Shown: positions 32,556 to 44,080, counted from the first letter of the stretch. The stretch: DNA of 64,000 nt from Aphrocallistes beatrix (GCA_963281255.1 OY725491.1:186001-250000), one strand, 5' to 3'. Notes: a model not told the origin generated them from the letters alone. Made by a program: numbers and translations.

Positions 32556-32692
32556 ATCAAAATACAAAATTGACAAATTTTGTGATTTTTCGTGCGATAT
32601 TGATTCTAATAGTAGGGCAGACGTATTTAGAAATGTTATCTCATTTATAATTAATCAATGTGACCCCAGGCGTCCGAAGGTCGCTTGTTTGC
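32556..32692 (-). repeat. Helentron-like repeat, fragment
   Basis: Reverse fragment from the interior (GTGCGATATTGATTC) to TGTGACCCCAGGCGTCCG. The terminal hairpin is lost. Confidence 0.5.
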
Positions 32693-33099
32693 CATCGTAA
32701 TGTAATCATGTAACATCTACAATCCTTTTAAAGAGTAACAGAATTACTGAAGCACCTATTAAATGTTCAGAAACCTTATTAATAGCGCGAAAAGTCATGC
32801 ATTGACTAGTACTTACATCTTCCAAAAGCAGATATCTACCGTAACAAATATGGTTGTTGTTAACGACCTGGACTGAAATTGGTTGAGTCATTCAAGCACA
32901 ATAAACTTTAACACAGCTAATATTAGCTTTAAGGCGTGGTCTAGTGTGATCTTAAGCTAATAATGGCTGAGGAACTTTGTTGTAAAGAATCAATTGAATT
33001 ATTCTTTACCTTATAATAGAGAATGGATTAAAATTAGTCAAAAAGTAATACAAAGGAATTCCGAGTAGTATCCAAAATTGCTAGATGTACTAATAATAC
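32693..33099. other. Intergenic, nothing recognised
   Basis: AT-rich with one CTGAAATTGG..GACCTGGAC line reminiscent of the CTAGG-family repeat. No gene. Confidence 0.3.
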
Positions 33100-33640
33100 T
33101 GAAAACAGGTCTTGACCTAATTGGACATTATCCATGGTTATTAACTGAATGAACAATGCTAAAATTTATAGCTTATAACTGCTCCAAAGTATTCGTGGTT
33201 AATATTAGTATTAAATAAGTCAATATTAGCACTAGACCTGATTACGTATCATCCATGGTTACTAATGAATAACTGCATTACAGTACACGTTAATGGTAGA
33301 AGATTAGTTAGAACTGTTCTCTTAACTCACTTGTGTCTCAAGAATGTGAAGAAACTCTCAAAATACGTTGAATCGTTGAAAATGTGTAACTAAAAATAGA
33401 ACAAAGATATAAACACATTAAAATACACTTCAAATTAGTTAATGTGGTGAATTACATTAAATAATTTGTGCATGAAAACTTCGATGGATTCTGAAACTTA
33501 ATCTATTGATTTAAAAGCAACAGTTTTCTACAATTCAAAGAATAGATGTTTTATATAAAAATTAAATTTCCTAAATGGATGAATTAAATTTCTTAGCGTA
33601 AAAGATTTTAACAAAAGTTTCTCTAAAAATTTTGTTGAAG
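33100..33640. repeat. Triplicated block X, copy 2
   Basis: Counterpart of 12000-12240 and 43110-44080. It holds the unoccupied site (GGTGAATTACATTAAAT near 33454) for the MITE present at 43488-43893 in copy 3. Confidence 0.7.
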
Positions 33641-33654
33641 TACTTTAACTAAGC

Positions 33655-34011
33655 CAAGGCTGGATTCGGTTAACCGGTTAACCGCCGTCAATCACAACGG
33701 TTAAGAAATTTTTGGATCGGTTAGCCGTTCTGCTTTATTTTCTAAATATTTAGACTAATTTCATTTTTTTTCGATGGAGATTCATGAATATTACTTCTAA
33801 AATTTTGATATTACAATATTATTTACAATTTTTCTAACCATATAGTATATTTCAAGACCACTGAAGATTGTAAATTTTTCAATATCAGATTAAATATTAG
33901 TCTACAAATCCATAATTATACTAATTAATATTGACATCGGTTAACCGGTTAACCGCCCTGGAGGAAACCAAAATAACCGACCCCGATATCGGTTAACCAA
34001 CCCCAGCCCTG
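33655..34011. mobile_element. hAT-like MITE with GGTTAACCGGTTAACCG motifs
   Basis: Inverted ends CAAGGCTGG and CCAGCCCTG with the palindromic-rich motif TCGGTTAACCGGTTAACCGC on both sides. Flanked by ACTAAGC (33648-33654 and 34012-34018). Confidence 0.75.
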
Positions 34012-34194
34012 ACTAAGCTTAGTGAGCTTTTATGGAAAAAATACTTTTATACAATGGGAATACATTTTAAATCTAAAGTGTGATTCTGCGTTAATTCTAT
34101 TACCTTATACGTAGTATCAACCTTATTGTGAGCAAAACTCGAGTTGTTAACAAGCGAATATCACTGAATGAATAAAGAGATATAATTTTTGTTA

Positions 34195-34740
34195 AATAGA
34201 AATGGACTCACTCGTATCAGATTGGAATGTTCGTGTTTCTGTGAGTGTTTCTGTCTTTGCGAAATGATTGAAACGTTTGTTTGATTCGTGTTTAGATTCG
34301 GTTGGAATCGTTTGGAAATCGTGTCGATTATGTTTGAATAGTTTTCAGTAGAACTGTTGCTGGGTTTGAAGATAACGAGTGAGATAGTCTCTCTATTTAA
34401 CTGAGCATAGAACTGTGACAAGATTGCTACAGAGAACTTTACTACAGGCGTCACGCATGAATTCATTAGTATCTCCTTTCCTAGGAAATTGACCCTTAAG
34501 CACATTCCAGCTAACCACTCCATTCATCTTGTGTTGCTATCTCCAAGCAAAGATGTTTCTAGAATGTTCTTTACTGTTTATGTGGTTAGTGGTTGTGGCA
34601 CAGATACCATCAACCACTTCAAGAACTCAATGTTTGTGTAATAAATCTCTGAATCGCATAGCTGAGCTTATAATGGACAGACTTGTTAATGCTATGACAT
34701 TACTGCCCATACTTTTTGTCACCGATTATCTTCACTATCA
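34195..34740. repeat. Triplicated block Y, copy 2 (with two diverging small ORFs)
   Basis: A minus frame at 34161-34523 (120 aa, MEWLAGMCLRVNFLGKEIL) and a plus frame at 34553-34771 (72 aa) start 29 bp apart. The plus product has a signal-peptide-like start, MFLECSLLFMWLVVVAQ, followed by a Cys-containing QCLCNKSLNRIAELIMDRLV segment. Neither resembles a family I know. In copy 1 both are cut short, and in copy 3 the plus frame has a stop at codon 7, so at most this copy could be functional. Confidence 0.5.
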
Positions 34741-34869
34741 TGAGTATGATCATTATATATGTACATCATAAAGGCTTTCTTTATGGTGTCGATTTATGCA
34801 TAATATCAACTCCTTGTTAAGTCATTTCTGGTGAAGTTATTCTGTGTAGGAAGTCATAAACTTAAACGA

Positions 34870-35105
34870 ATTGAAAAAGATTATGTACATATTTTCATAC
34901 TTCTATATACATATTTTCACACCATTTGACGAATTTTGAAAAATATGCTAGAGACTAGCTTCCAACCGTTGACTTGGAGTTTTTAGGGATGTAGATTTCG
35001 AATATCATATCTTCGAGTAAATTTGATGATCAATTTGTTATTGCACAGTCAATTTCTGGTGGACAAAGGTTTTGCTAAATGCAATTGTAATGGTCCGAGC
35101 AAGTA
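34870..35105 (+). repeat. CTAGG-family repeat fragment
   Basis: Shares ATATGCTAGAGACTAGCTTC and following text with 3515-3600 and 41850-41920. Confidence 0.45.
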
Positions 35106-35700
35106 TACACTAAGCGGACAAAAGTATTTCAATACTTGATCCTTTCCCATACAAATAATACTAAAATACAGTCAAACCTGCTATAGCGGCCACTCTATAT
35201 AACGGTTACCTGTCTATAGCGGTCACCAATGAACAATCCCGTCCGAAATTCCATATATTGAAACTGTGTATAGCGGTCACCTGCTCAACGCGGCCAGCGG
35301 TCACCCGTTTGTAGTCTCTTACTGACCCTAAAATTGTCTATAATGGCCATCATCTGTCTATAACGGCCAGCACTTGTCTATAACGGCCAAAACCTTTTCG
35401 CTTTTCTATGCGTTTATACAGATCAAGTTACGATCGATAAAGAAGTTACATGTAATTACTTCAAGTAAGGGGTTTCAAACACTTGATATTTATTACACTA
35501 CATTGATACCTTTTAGTAATTAAGACAATCACCTTTATATAGCGGTCACCTGTGTATAACGGCCAATTTTGTCCAGTCCTTTGGGTGGCCATTATATACA
35601 AGTTTCACTGTAGGTCTATTCATGAACGGAATGGGGTACAGCTAATCGGATTCCAGATTCGAACAATATTCAAATTAGTCAGAGGTTAGATTCTTTTGTG
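35106..35700. mobile_element. Mariner-type MITE remnant split by a second MITE
   Basis: Left end TACACTAAGCGGACAAAAGT as in 41177-41660. After the insertion at 35167-35612 the interior resumes with GGTCTATTCATGAACGG. The right end is not found. Confidence 0.5.
35167..35612. mobile_element. Pogo/Tigger-like MITE, CTATAGCGGTCACC family
   Basis: TA-CAGTCAAACCTGCTATAGCGG at the left; AAGTTTCACTG-TA at the right. About eight internal copies of (C)TATAGCGGTCACC/GGCCA in direct and inverted form. A sister copy is at 43488-43893. Confidence 0.85.
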
Positions 35701-36115
35701 ATGTGAAAAAAGTGCCATTTTGGGGAATTTTGCAAAATGTACCTGATTTGAACTGCGACTGAATAACTTTTTCTAGTTTCTGATAACGAATTCAGTGGAT
35801 TTATGAAATATTTCTATGGCGAATGAAGGGTACCTGATGCTAAATCGTCATGGGACATCGATTATGAAGACATTTTTTTACAAAAGCAGTGGGCCCTGAT
35901 TCGCGATTTTCGATGCGTGCCAGGACACATTGTTTTTTCTCAAAACTCACCATACAAAACACATTTCTAAATCATAGATATCGAAAAATCTTTTAAAATC
36001 ATTGAAAATATTCGAATTACAATCTCTAAGGACCATAATAACTAAGATCGTTTGAGTATAAGAAATTTTATACTTAATGAAGCTTGTAACAGAACTTGTG
36101 AGCCACCCTGTAGGT
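35613..36115. mobile_element. Half of a long-TIR element (CAGGGTG ends)
   Basis: The right end ACTTGTGAGCCACCCTGTA and the interior TGGCGAATGAA...GGTAC, TCACCATACAAAACACA match the elements at 25761-27790. The left end is missing. Confidence 0.55.
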
Positions 36116-36157
36116 ATTTAAATTAGGAATTTCGTGAAATCACTTATTTCAACATAG

Positions 36158-36512
36158 GTATATATATAAAGCTGATTTTTGGCATGTACGAGCCTCTTGG
36201 CTAAGGCTATATTAAATTTTGACTTCAGATGAAAATATCTACTCATCATAGAATTATGAGGACATTGACACCTTTTTTATCATTAAAAATTTCATTTTTT
36301 CGACTATAGCTCAGTCATTTTCGGTGATAGAAGGTTGAAATTTTTATATAATGTATATATTAATTAATATATCTCACATATGATACAACCAACTAGCATA
36401 AAATATGATCACTCTGTTATGATGTCATCGTCACGCATCAAAAATTGAAAACTTGGCAGTTTGTGATTTTTCAAGTGATATCGATTTACAGTAAGACAGA
36501 CGTATTTAGGAC
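36158..36512 (-). repeat. Diverged Helentron-like repeat (reverse copy)
   Basis: AAGCTGATTTTTGGCATGTA through CACTCTGTTATGATGTCATC to GTAAGACAGACGTATTTAGG. The GC-rich end is missing. Confidence 0.5.
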
Positions 36513-36941
36513 TTAGGTGTGCATGTACTTATAGACGGACGTCGGACACCTATCATGGCATAAGTCATCCCCTATTTTAGGAGTTGCACTAAAAAATCTG
36601 CAGAGATGGAATAGTTCCATACATAGAGGCTAGTGCTAAATTTCATTGGTTAATTGAAGCAAAATATCAAGTCTTAATGTATCTTGATTAATCAGAGTCA
36701 CTTATATTCAATACAGCAGCAACACATTCACAACTCGTGTCCTAGTTACATTATAGAACTACTCAATCCACAACCGGTAAAAAAGGATTAAGAATGCACC
36801 TCTTCTCTACAGATGAACAAATGTACAGGAATATGAATTCGGAAAATAATTCATTAGAATTAAAGCTTATAATACTAACCACTTGTCACCTATTGCCCCT
36901 ATGACACTGTTCTAGGATATATTAATTCTCGCCATTCTCTT
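36513..36941. other. Intergenic, nothing recognised
   Basis: Includes a fragment like the interior of the CTCCGCTTAATCGGGAC MITE (AATTTCATTGGTTAATTG at about 36636) without ends. No gene. Confidence 0.35.
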
Positions 36942-37241
36942 CTAAGTTAAATATAGCACAAGTTTAATTCTAGTAATAGCACACTACACAACACAATGAG
37001 TGTTCTAGAATGTTCTAATTCTGGAATAGGATTAATAGAAAGTTAGGAGAGTAGTAGAGAGGTGTGAAGAGAAGTGGACTCGTGTGAGATTGTACCTAGA
37101 AAAGAGACAGTGAGGATGAACTCAAATATTTGAATAAGAACATTGCTAACAGAATCTAAATTCCTAGCTAGACCATAGCAACCGAGTTACTCCTCAAACC
37201 TGAACCTAGACCATTATCCGTATTGTGTATCTCAAAACAAA
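36942..37241 (-). other. Conserved 3' flank / putative 3'-UTR exon of NLR gene 3
   Basis: Third copy of the block at 3990-4320. Acceptor AG at 37096-37097; donor GTGAGT from 37439, 10 bp after the stop codon. Confidence 0.5.
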
Positions 37242-37458
37242 CGAAAGTAATTTCAGGAAAATTCACTAAGTCATTAGAAACTTTTCAGGTTAAAATTAGA
37301 AGTAACAAAAGAATTTAAATCAATCCTACGATCGGATTAATGAAAGTGTTGGTTATGACAACAATAATGTAACGAGGTGATTAATCATAGCATTATACTT
37401 TTAAAAGTAAACAAATACTAAAGTAAAATAAACACTCACCTAATCTGAGTTAATCTTC

Positions 37459-40400
37459 TTATTCAATCTCAACAGAGCATTCTTCTGCTAACTGCAAGAG
37501 GCTTTGCAACTGTTCTGAATCTGGACTGGATAGTTCAGACTTGGAAAGTACCAGCTTTCTCACACGTGGAAGTGTCTGCATAAGACACTTTAGTGCGACA
37601 CATGAGGAAGAGGTGAGTTCGCAGTTTTCTACGTGCAACCTCCTAATAGTTGGATGGAAAGCTAAACTGCTGCACACTACCAGCATACCTGAGTCCTGTA
37701 ACGGGGAATAGGAAAGTTCCAAGCAAACCAGTGAGTTCAGAGCTGATAAGGCAATGGACCAGAAACTCATATCTTCAGAATTGAATTCGGTACTAACCAG
37801 CCGTAACACCATCAGGTTAGAACACAACGAGACAACAGTGAAGAAACAATCACAACTACCAAACCATAATCCATGTAAACAAGATAATGAAATCTCTCTC
37901 AGAGAATTAGCGTTCGAAATGATGAGTTCAATTAGCGAGGTTATGAGGAATTCATTAGGAGATGGAGGAGTAAGAGATAATAGACTCAGTTGTGTGAGAG
38001 AGTTAATGCTGCTTAAGTAAGGAATGACTCTGTAGCAATCTTCTCTTGTCCACCAAACTAACTCTGTTAGGGAGGAGTGGTCTGATAATATGTCAGGTGT
38101 CAGTGGGAGGTGACCGTTATTATCTATAATGTAGAGTCCATTAAGCTGATGGTTAGCTATTAACTCGGGGAGGATGGACCAATCAGATCTATTCGACTTT
38201 GGCTCATAGTACAAATTATGGAATGAAGAGAATTGGTTAACTAATTCCTCTAACATCTGTTGATTTATTTCAAAATTGTCTAAATGCAAACTCCCAGTTA
38301 ACTGATTGGTGGATGAGAATATTCGTTTGGAGGTTTGACACGATGATAGGTCACAAAATTTCAAGCTAATGCTGACTCTAGTGTCAGGTGGCAGAGTGGC
38401 AGTAGTGAGAATACTGGTGAATGAATGAATGGCAGCGTAATTTTTCTTATTAAAGAATAGAGCTAAGTAATGTACATTACAAGTAGCTAGCTGGTTTAGG
38501 AGAGAGTGGAACTGGATGGCAGTGACGTAATCTGATTGAATCAGTATTACTTGGAAATTCCGAACAAATTCCAGCGATCTCAGCAAGCAATGCCATTCGT
38601 TTGGAGAAATGGTGTCCAGGAAATAAAGACAGAGAGGATAGGGAAATCTCTTCTCGAAATAAGCGAAGTGCTCACGGATGGAATGTGAGTTTGTTTCAAT
38701 TATGACTGTGCATAAGAAAAGGAAGGATTCAGTGAATTCCTTCCAGTCTGAAACATCGACAAGTGTAGCGTCATAATACAGCTGATGGCACATAGGTCCA
38801 TTTTGTAATGGCAATGGCACAGGGAGAACGTGTTGACACAGAACGGGAGTTACGAAACCTGCGTCCTGCACTAGAATGCCACCCACGAAGCGAACCACCA
38901 TCCTGTACATGTCGAGGAGCTTGCTGGAAGTGGTGAAATAGCGGACGATGTAACACTGATTGCGCCAGAGGTTGTTACAGATGGAAACGGCCGCCATGTA
39001 CTCCTGAATGGTGAGGTATTGGAAAGTCCACACGTTCACACGGACACCGAAATTGTCTACTTTTATATGCGCGTGCATTAGGCCGAGTCGCTCGCAATCG
39101 TGAGACTTATCTTCCAGCTTCAGAGGGATGGACTTGTCGGACGTAAGCTCCCTTTCGTAGATTCCTTGGTTGGCTTCTAGCCCGATGGCATTGATGCACT
39201 CCTTAATGCCCGGATGGAAATGGGACATTGCGAGGACTTCGCTGTGCTCGTAGAGACACATTCGTGACAACTGCCTCCTGATGATGTAGAGGACGAGCTG
39301 TGTGTAGAGGTCAGTTAAAGTGTGAGTTAGAATCGCATCCGAATTGTTGAAAATTGAAGTGAACATGCTGGCATTGACGGGAACAAGTGCCAGCTGTTTA
39401 ATCTCGTCGTGGCGGCGTAATAGTTGGTTGACGGATTTTAGCTTTTCAAGAGTGGCGATTCTCTTCTTGAAATAGAGGTCTCGGTTTTTGGGTGAAAATC
39501 CGAGAACCTGGAAGTCATGGTTAATCTTGAATTTGTTGCCAAAGTCGAGTTGGAGTTCTGTCCATTGGCTGGGACGGCTCGTGATGAGGATAGTGGCGAG
39601 ACAGAGGAAGTGTCTCTCTAGAATTTTGCAGAGTAGAGTGGTCTCGAATGGCACACTGGTGGTGAACTCATCGACTCCGTCCATTATAATCAGAAGTCCC
39701 TCTCCGTCTGTTCGGTACAGGTGTCGAGAGAGGGATTCACTCCATTTCGCAGCAACTGTCATGGAAAGACAAAGCCAGTTAATCACAAATTCTTGGTCGA
39801 CAACATGTTTGGTCCCCTGCCTCATTTCTTCAAGTTTGTGCCACTCTGGCATCCGACATGGTACGGAAATGACAAAACGGAAATTTCGCATTTGATGGTT
39901 GCCATAAAGGAAAGCAAAGTGTTTGCAGAGGAAAGATTTTCCACTTCCAGGATTACCAATGAGACACCAAACTGGACTTGATGATGAGTCACATGTGGTT
40001 ACGTTAGTTTCGAAATCGATCACCTCGACGGATTTCTCTCTCACGCTCTTATAAATGTTTTGCAAGAAGTTGATATCATTGATTCCACTGGCCGCTTTCG
40101 TTCTTTCCTGAGTTGGCTTAACTCTAATCACAGTTAGAGGTGTGAACACTGACTCTATTGGGACACTCTGCTCATTGAAGACGACGCTAACGTTTTCATT
40201 CTCCTTTTTCATGTGTTTAGCGAGTTCTAGTTCCCAAAATTTTATTATTTTCTCTTCATCCTGACCAAAGTCTAATTCCTGATGGATTTGTTCGTGGAAT
40301 TGGATTTCGGAAAGATCTTTGAACGTGGGTTTATAGCTCTCGACCTTAGCGGCTAAATCGTTTCTTTTGATTATTTCGAGGTATTTGCAGAGCTTACTCA

Positions 40401-40833
40401 AGTCTTTGGTGATAATATCTTGCTTTACACATTTCCTTAACATAGAAGTGGAGTCTAGTCCAGATGGTTCGTTACCAATTAGCATCCATTCATTCTTGGT
40501 TAATTGCTCAGTTAATAACTTAACGAACGTATCTACAGAACGTACGGTTGTAGATGTCTGCTTGAACTGAGGGTTGCTCAGCCATTTAAGTCTTCTGGCG
40601 ATGGTCTGCATACTCCTACTCATACCTCCTATTGCTTGGTCAAATAGTCCGGGATTAAACTCATTCCACTCTCTCATGGCGTAGAGAAACTTTATTGGAT
40701 TACTTCCTGTATTTTCCCTTATTCGCGCAGGTACTTCTAATGCGTTTTCTAATTTTGTAATGGTTTCAGTTGTTAAAAAGTCTATCATTTGTGTGAAAAC
40801 TTCTAGTTCTTCTTCTCTTGTAGCGTCCGTCAT
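37459..40833 (-). CDS. NLR-like innate sensor 3 (tandem death fold, NACHT, LRR), 1124 aa
   Basis: Third intact single-exon paralogue. It starts MTDATREEELEVF, one residue longer at the N-terminus than copies 1 and 2, so Walker A (GNPGSGKS) falls at 293-300; Walker B is LLIIMDGVDEF. Residues 80-170 are almost identical to copy 2, while the LRR end shares words with copy 1 (CELTSSSCVALKCL preceded by RLHVEN). This mosaic similarity suggests exchange among copies. The segment between the second death-fold module and NACHT is the most diverged (TQERTKAASGINDINFLQNI). It ends two residues earlier than the others (CSVEIE). A possible splice acceptor (TTCCAATAG) lies 6 bp before the ATG. The cytosolic sensor role is inferred from architecture. 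Confidence 0.9.
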   Translation of the reverse strand: MTDATREEELEVFTQMIDFLTTETITKLENALEVPARIRENTGSNPIKFLYAMREWNEFNPGLFDQAIGGMSRSMQTIARRLKWLSNPQFKQTSTTVRSVDTFVKLLTEQLTKNEWMLIGNEPSGLDSTSMLRKCVKQDIITKDLSKLCKYLEIIKRNDLAAKVESYKPTFKDLSEIQFHEQIHQELDFGQDEEKIIKFWELELAKHMKKENENVSVVFNEQSVPIESVFTPLTVIRVKPTQERTKAASGINDINFLQNIYKSVREKSVEVIDFETNVTTCDSSSSPVWCLIGNPGSGKSFLCKHFAFLYGNHQMRNFRFVISVPCRMPEWHKLEEMRQGTKHVVDQEFVINWLCLSMTVAAKWSESLSRHLYRTDGEGLLIIMDGVDEFTTSVPFETTLLCKILERHFLCLATILITSRPSQWTELQLDFGNKFKINHDFQVLGFSPKNRDLYFKKRIATLEKLKSVNQLLRRHDEIKQLALVPVNASMFTSIFNNSDAILTHTLTDLYTQLVLYIIRRQLSRMCLYEHSEVLAMSHFHPGIKECINAIGLEANQGIYERELTSDKSIPLKLEDKSHDCERLGLMHAHIKVDNFGVRVNVWTFQYLTIQEYMAAVSICNNLWRNQCYIVRYFTTSSKLLDMYRMVVRFVGGILVQDAGFVTPVLCQHVLPVPLPLQNGPMCHQLYYDATLVDVSDWKEFTESFLFLCTVIIETNSHSIREHFAYFEKRFPYPLCLYFLDTISPNEWHCLLRSLEFVRNFQVILIQSDYVTAIQFHSLLNQLATCNVHYLALFFNKKNYAAIHSFTSILTTATLPPDTRVSISLKFCDLSSCQTSKRIFSSTNQLTGSLHLDNFEINQQMLEELVNQFSSFHNLYYEPKSNRSDWSILPELIANHQLNGLYIIDNNGHLPLTPDILSDHSSLTELVWWTREDCYRVIPYLSSINSLTQLSLLSLTPPSPNEFLITSLIELIISNANSLREISLSCLHGLWFGSCDCFFTVVSLCSNLMVLRLVSTEFNSEDMSFWSIALSALNSLVCLELSYSPLQDSGMLVVCSSLAFHPTIRRLHVENCELTSSSCVALKCLMQTLPRVRKLVLSKSELSSPDSEQLQSLLQLAEECSVEIE

Positions 40834-40999
40834 CTCAATCTATTGGAATGAAAGATAAATTTACCAATCAGTTTCTGAAATATCATGTTAGATAAGCAAC
40901 ATTCAATTATTAACTTCTTTGTAAAGTCTGTATTTCAAAATATACGTGTTTGATCGACAAAAAATTTTCATGTGATATTAGTATGTGTACTATATACTA

Positions 41000-42200
41000 A
41001 AGCACTAGTATCTGTCTTACTTGTTCTGTTCGAATTGATTGAAGAATTGGCAAATCGTAGAGATATGAAAATTGGTATGTAGATGCCAAATGATGAGTAT
41101 ATGGTTAAGTTCTAAGATCCAAACGAAATTTTCAGATTTCTGCAAAAATGAAAAACTTTTTTGGTCTTTTTCTATATACACTAACCGGACAAAAGTATTT
41201 GTACACTATATTATTCCCCATACAAATAGTACTAAATTGGCTCTTTTCATGAAGGGAAAAGTATTCAAACTCTAAGAGCTATTAGGAGTCTGATTTAAGA
41301 TTCAGAATCTTCACATTCGAATTAGTAATAGTTGAAGATTTCTAAGTAAATTGCTCAACCCAATTAGCAAAATTATCAACCTGTGGCACAAGAGGTAGTA
41401 CATCACCATCATGTATAGTGATAAAAATGGACATATGTGGCACAAAGTGGCAGTGATTGATGATTTGAAAACATTGGGAATTAATAATTGATTAGAAATT
41501 TTCTGTAATAACTAATTCGAATGCGAAGATTTCGAATTTGAAACCCGATTAGTTGTATCACTTACCGTTTCGGAGTTTTAATCTTCATGGATAGACCCAT
41601 TTTAGTATTAAATGCACGTGTGATAATGAAGTGTGCAAATACTTTTGTCCAGTTAGTGTACAATATGTATTGCATCATTCTCATACTAATATAAGTCATT
41701 AACGGCACTACAATATATTGCATTGCTATTAATACAGTTCAAACTAATAGTTTATATATGGTATCCTAATTTAAGTATAGTGCATGACAAACAAAATATT
41801 GTGTATGTTTTATTCCTTTATACACATATTTTCACACCTTTTTGCGAATTTTGAAAAATATGTTAGATGCTAGCTTTCAACAGTTAGTGTGGAGATTTTG
41901 GGTGTGTAGATTTACATAGATTTACATATTACATAAAGTAAGAAAATTTCAAAAATCGGCTGAGTTTCGACTTTTGAGTTGTGGATTTTCGTATGTAGAT
42001 TTCAAATATCGTATTTTCGATCCTATCTAAATAATTTATAGCGCAGTTCTAGTATAGGAGATGTTATATGTATTATCAGTCCGAGACTTCTACACATACG
42101 TTCATACGTACGTACTTCTGCTCGATCCTGAAAAATTACACATCGCTTCAAAGTGTACTGCCCAGTGAAGTTGCAGGGTTTTAATATTATAGTATAATTA
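41000..42200 (+). repeat. Helitron-like repeat, CTAGG family, with a nested MITE
   Basis: TGTTCGAATTGATTGAAGAA start of the body, interrupted by the MITE at 41177-41660, then ATATTTTCACACC and GCTAGCTTTCAACAG lines as at 3480-3600. The uninterrupted copy near 3340 (CTTTCTATACAATATACGG) gives the empty site. Confidence 0.45.
41177..41660. mobile_element. Mariner-type MITE, 484 bp
   Basis: Ends TACACTAACCGGACAAAAGT and its inverse (one mismatch), with terminal TA. Interior resembles 21-827 (CCATACAAATAGTACTAAAT), minus the nested MITE seen there. Confidence 0.8.
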
Positions 42201-42225
42201 AATATAATTGGTTATTATAAATCAC

Positions 42226-42352
42226 AAGCGCGCTTCGCTTGCTTGCGTTGCGCCACTTTGTGTCCGCCGGAGGGCGTCTGGGGTCATATTGATTGATTAA
42301 TTATAAAGGAGATAACATCTCTAACTACGTCTGTCCTACTGCTATAATCGAT
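42226..42352 (+). repeat. Helentron-like repeat, GC-rich half only
   Basis: ACAAGCGCGCTTCGCTTGC through GGAGATAACATCTC to CTGCTATAATCGATAA, where it stops. The internal and (TA)n parts are absent. Confidence 0.55.
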
Positions 42353-43109
42353 AACTCTAAACTTAAGATCTGATTGATTATTGTGAAGAAATTTGTTTAC
42401 AGCACAATTATAAGTTTATATTATGCTATTAAATTTATCTGACTAAATCTCAATAATTTCTACATCTTATATATTTAAAACTCTAGGAAGCGCGCTTGTT
42501 ATATTTAAAACCCTAAGGCTATATTTTCTGATTATAATATACAGTTTTTCAGGTACCATTAGTTACATAATAATTAATAGAGCCGCACCATCGGTTGACC
42601 AACATTCATTTGCTTAAATTCAAAGTTAACAAATTTGGAATTGATTTTCAAAAGTATCAATATTTATATCTATTGGAGCTTCCAAATTTGTTTACATCCT
42701 CAGGCACTACCTAGTACACCGGGACTCTGCGAACAGCCATCCTAAGCAAATGCTCCTCGTTGTGGCATTAAACGGTCGTTCATTTTCAAATTCACATCGG
42801 GATTTATTCGAAGCAGAATTTAAGTATTTCTAAACTAAACCTTACCTTGAATATCTTGAATGAGAAATTGCGGAAACAGCTGTCTAATAATGAAAAATGT
42901 GACTAGATAAGAGATGCAATTGGATAATAGGATTTCAAACAATAAATTTGTAACTTAGTCAAAAGTACCTGCCCCATTTTGGCGGGACGTTCAAATATCG
43001 ATCTACAAAAATATATTTATACTACTAGGCAACCTTTTGTGGAACGAAGGACTTTTCTCAAAAATTAGGAACACAAATGTCAGTCGACAGACTGATATTA
43101 TAGCTCCAT
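42353..43109. other. Intergenic, nothing recognised
   Basis: Contains two short TTTAAAACTCTAGG and TTTAAAACCCTAAGG lines (42478, 42518) around a GCGCGCTTGT piece, and the hairpin TCAGTCGACAGACTGA at 43080. No gene. Confidence 0.4.
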
Positions 43110-44080
43110 TAGAACTGTTCACTGAAACTAGGTCTTGACCTGATTGGTCATTATCCATGGTTATGAAATGAACAGACAATGCTGAGATCACAGCTTATAA
43201 CTGCTCTAAAGCATCCATGGTTGATATTAGTTATTAATAAATGATTCAACATTCCTGAATCAGGACTAGATCTGATTATGTATCATCCATGGTTAAGAAT
43301 GAATAACTGCATTACAGTGCACGTTAATGGTAGAAGATTAGTTAGAACTGTTCTCTTAACTCACTTGTGTCTCAAGAATGTGAAGAAACTCTCAAAATAC
43401 GTTGAAACGATGAAAATATGTAACTAAAAATAGAACAAAATATAAACACATTAAAATACACTCTTCAAATTAGTTAATGTGGTGAATTACAGTCGAACCT
43501 GCTATAACGGCCACTCTATATAATATCGGTCACCTGTCTATAGCGGTTACTAATGAACAGTCCCGTCTGAAATTCCATAATATTGAACCTGTGTATAGCG
43601 GTCACCTGCTCAACGCGCCCAGCGGCCACCCATTTGTAGTCCCTTACTGACTCTAAAACTGTCTATAACTGCCATCACCTTTTTCACATTTTTATGTGTT
43701 TATTACAGGAACTGTTACGAACGATAAACAAGTTTCATGTAATTACTTCAAGTAATGGATTTCTAACGGATTTCTATAAACGATATTTATTGCACTACGT
43801 TGATACCTTTTGGGGATTAAGACAATCACCTGTGTATAACGGCCAATTTTGTCCAGTCCCTTGGGTGGCCATTATATACAGGTTCCACTGGTATTAAATA
43901 ATTTGAGAATGAAAACTTCGATGGATTCGGAAACATAATATTTTGATTTAGAAACAGTTTTCTCCAATTCAAAAAATAGCAGTTTTGTATAAAATAGGGA
44001 AAATTGAATTTCCTCAATGAATAAATCAAGTTTCTTTACATAAAGCATTTTAACAAAAGTTCCTTTAAAATAAATATTAA
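43110..44080. repeat. Triplicated block X, copy 3 (MITE inserted)
   Basis: Counterpart of 33100-33640, interrupted by the MITE at 43488-43893. Confidence 0.7.
43488..43893. mobile_element. Pogo/Tigger-like MITE, CTATAGCGGTCACC family, inserted after duplication
   Basis: TA-CAGTCGAACCTGCTATAACGG at the left and GGTTCCACTG at the right, followed by GTA. Block X copy 2 lacks it at the same place, so it arrived after the duplication. Confidence 0.85.
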
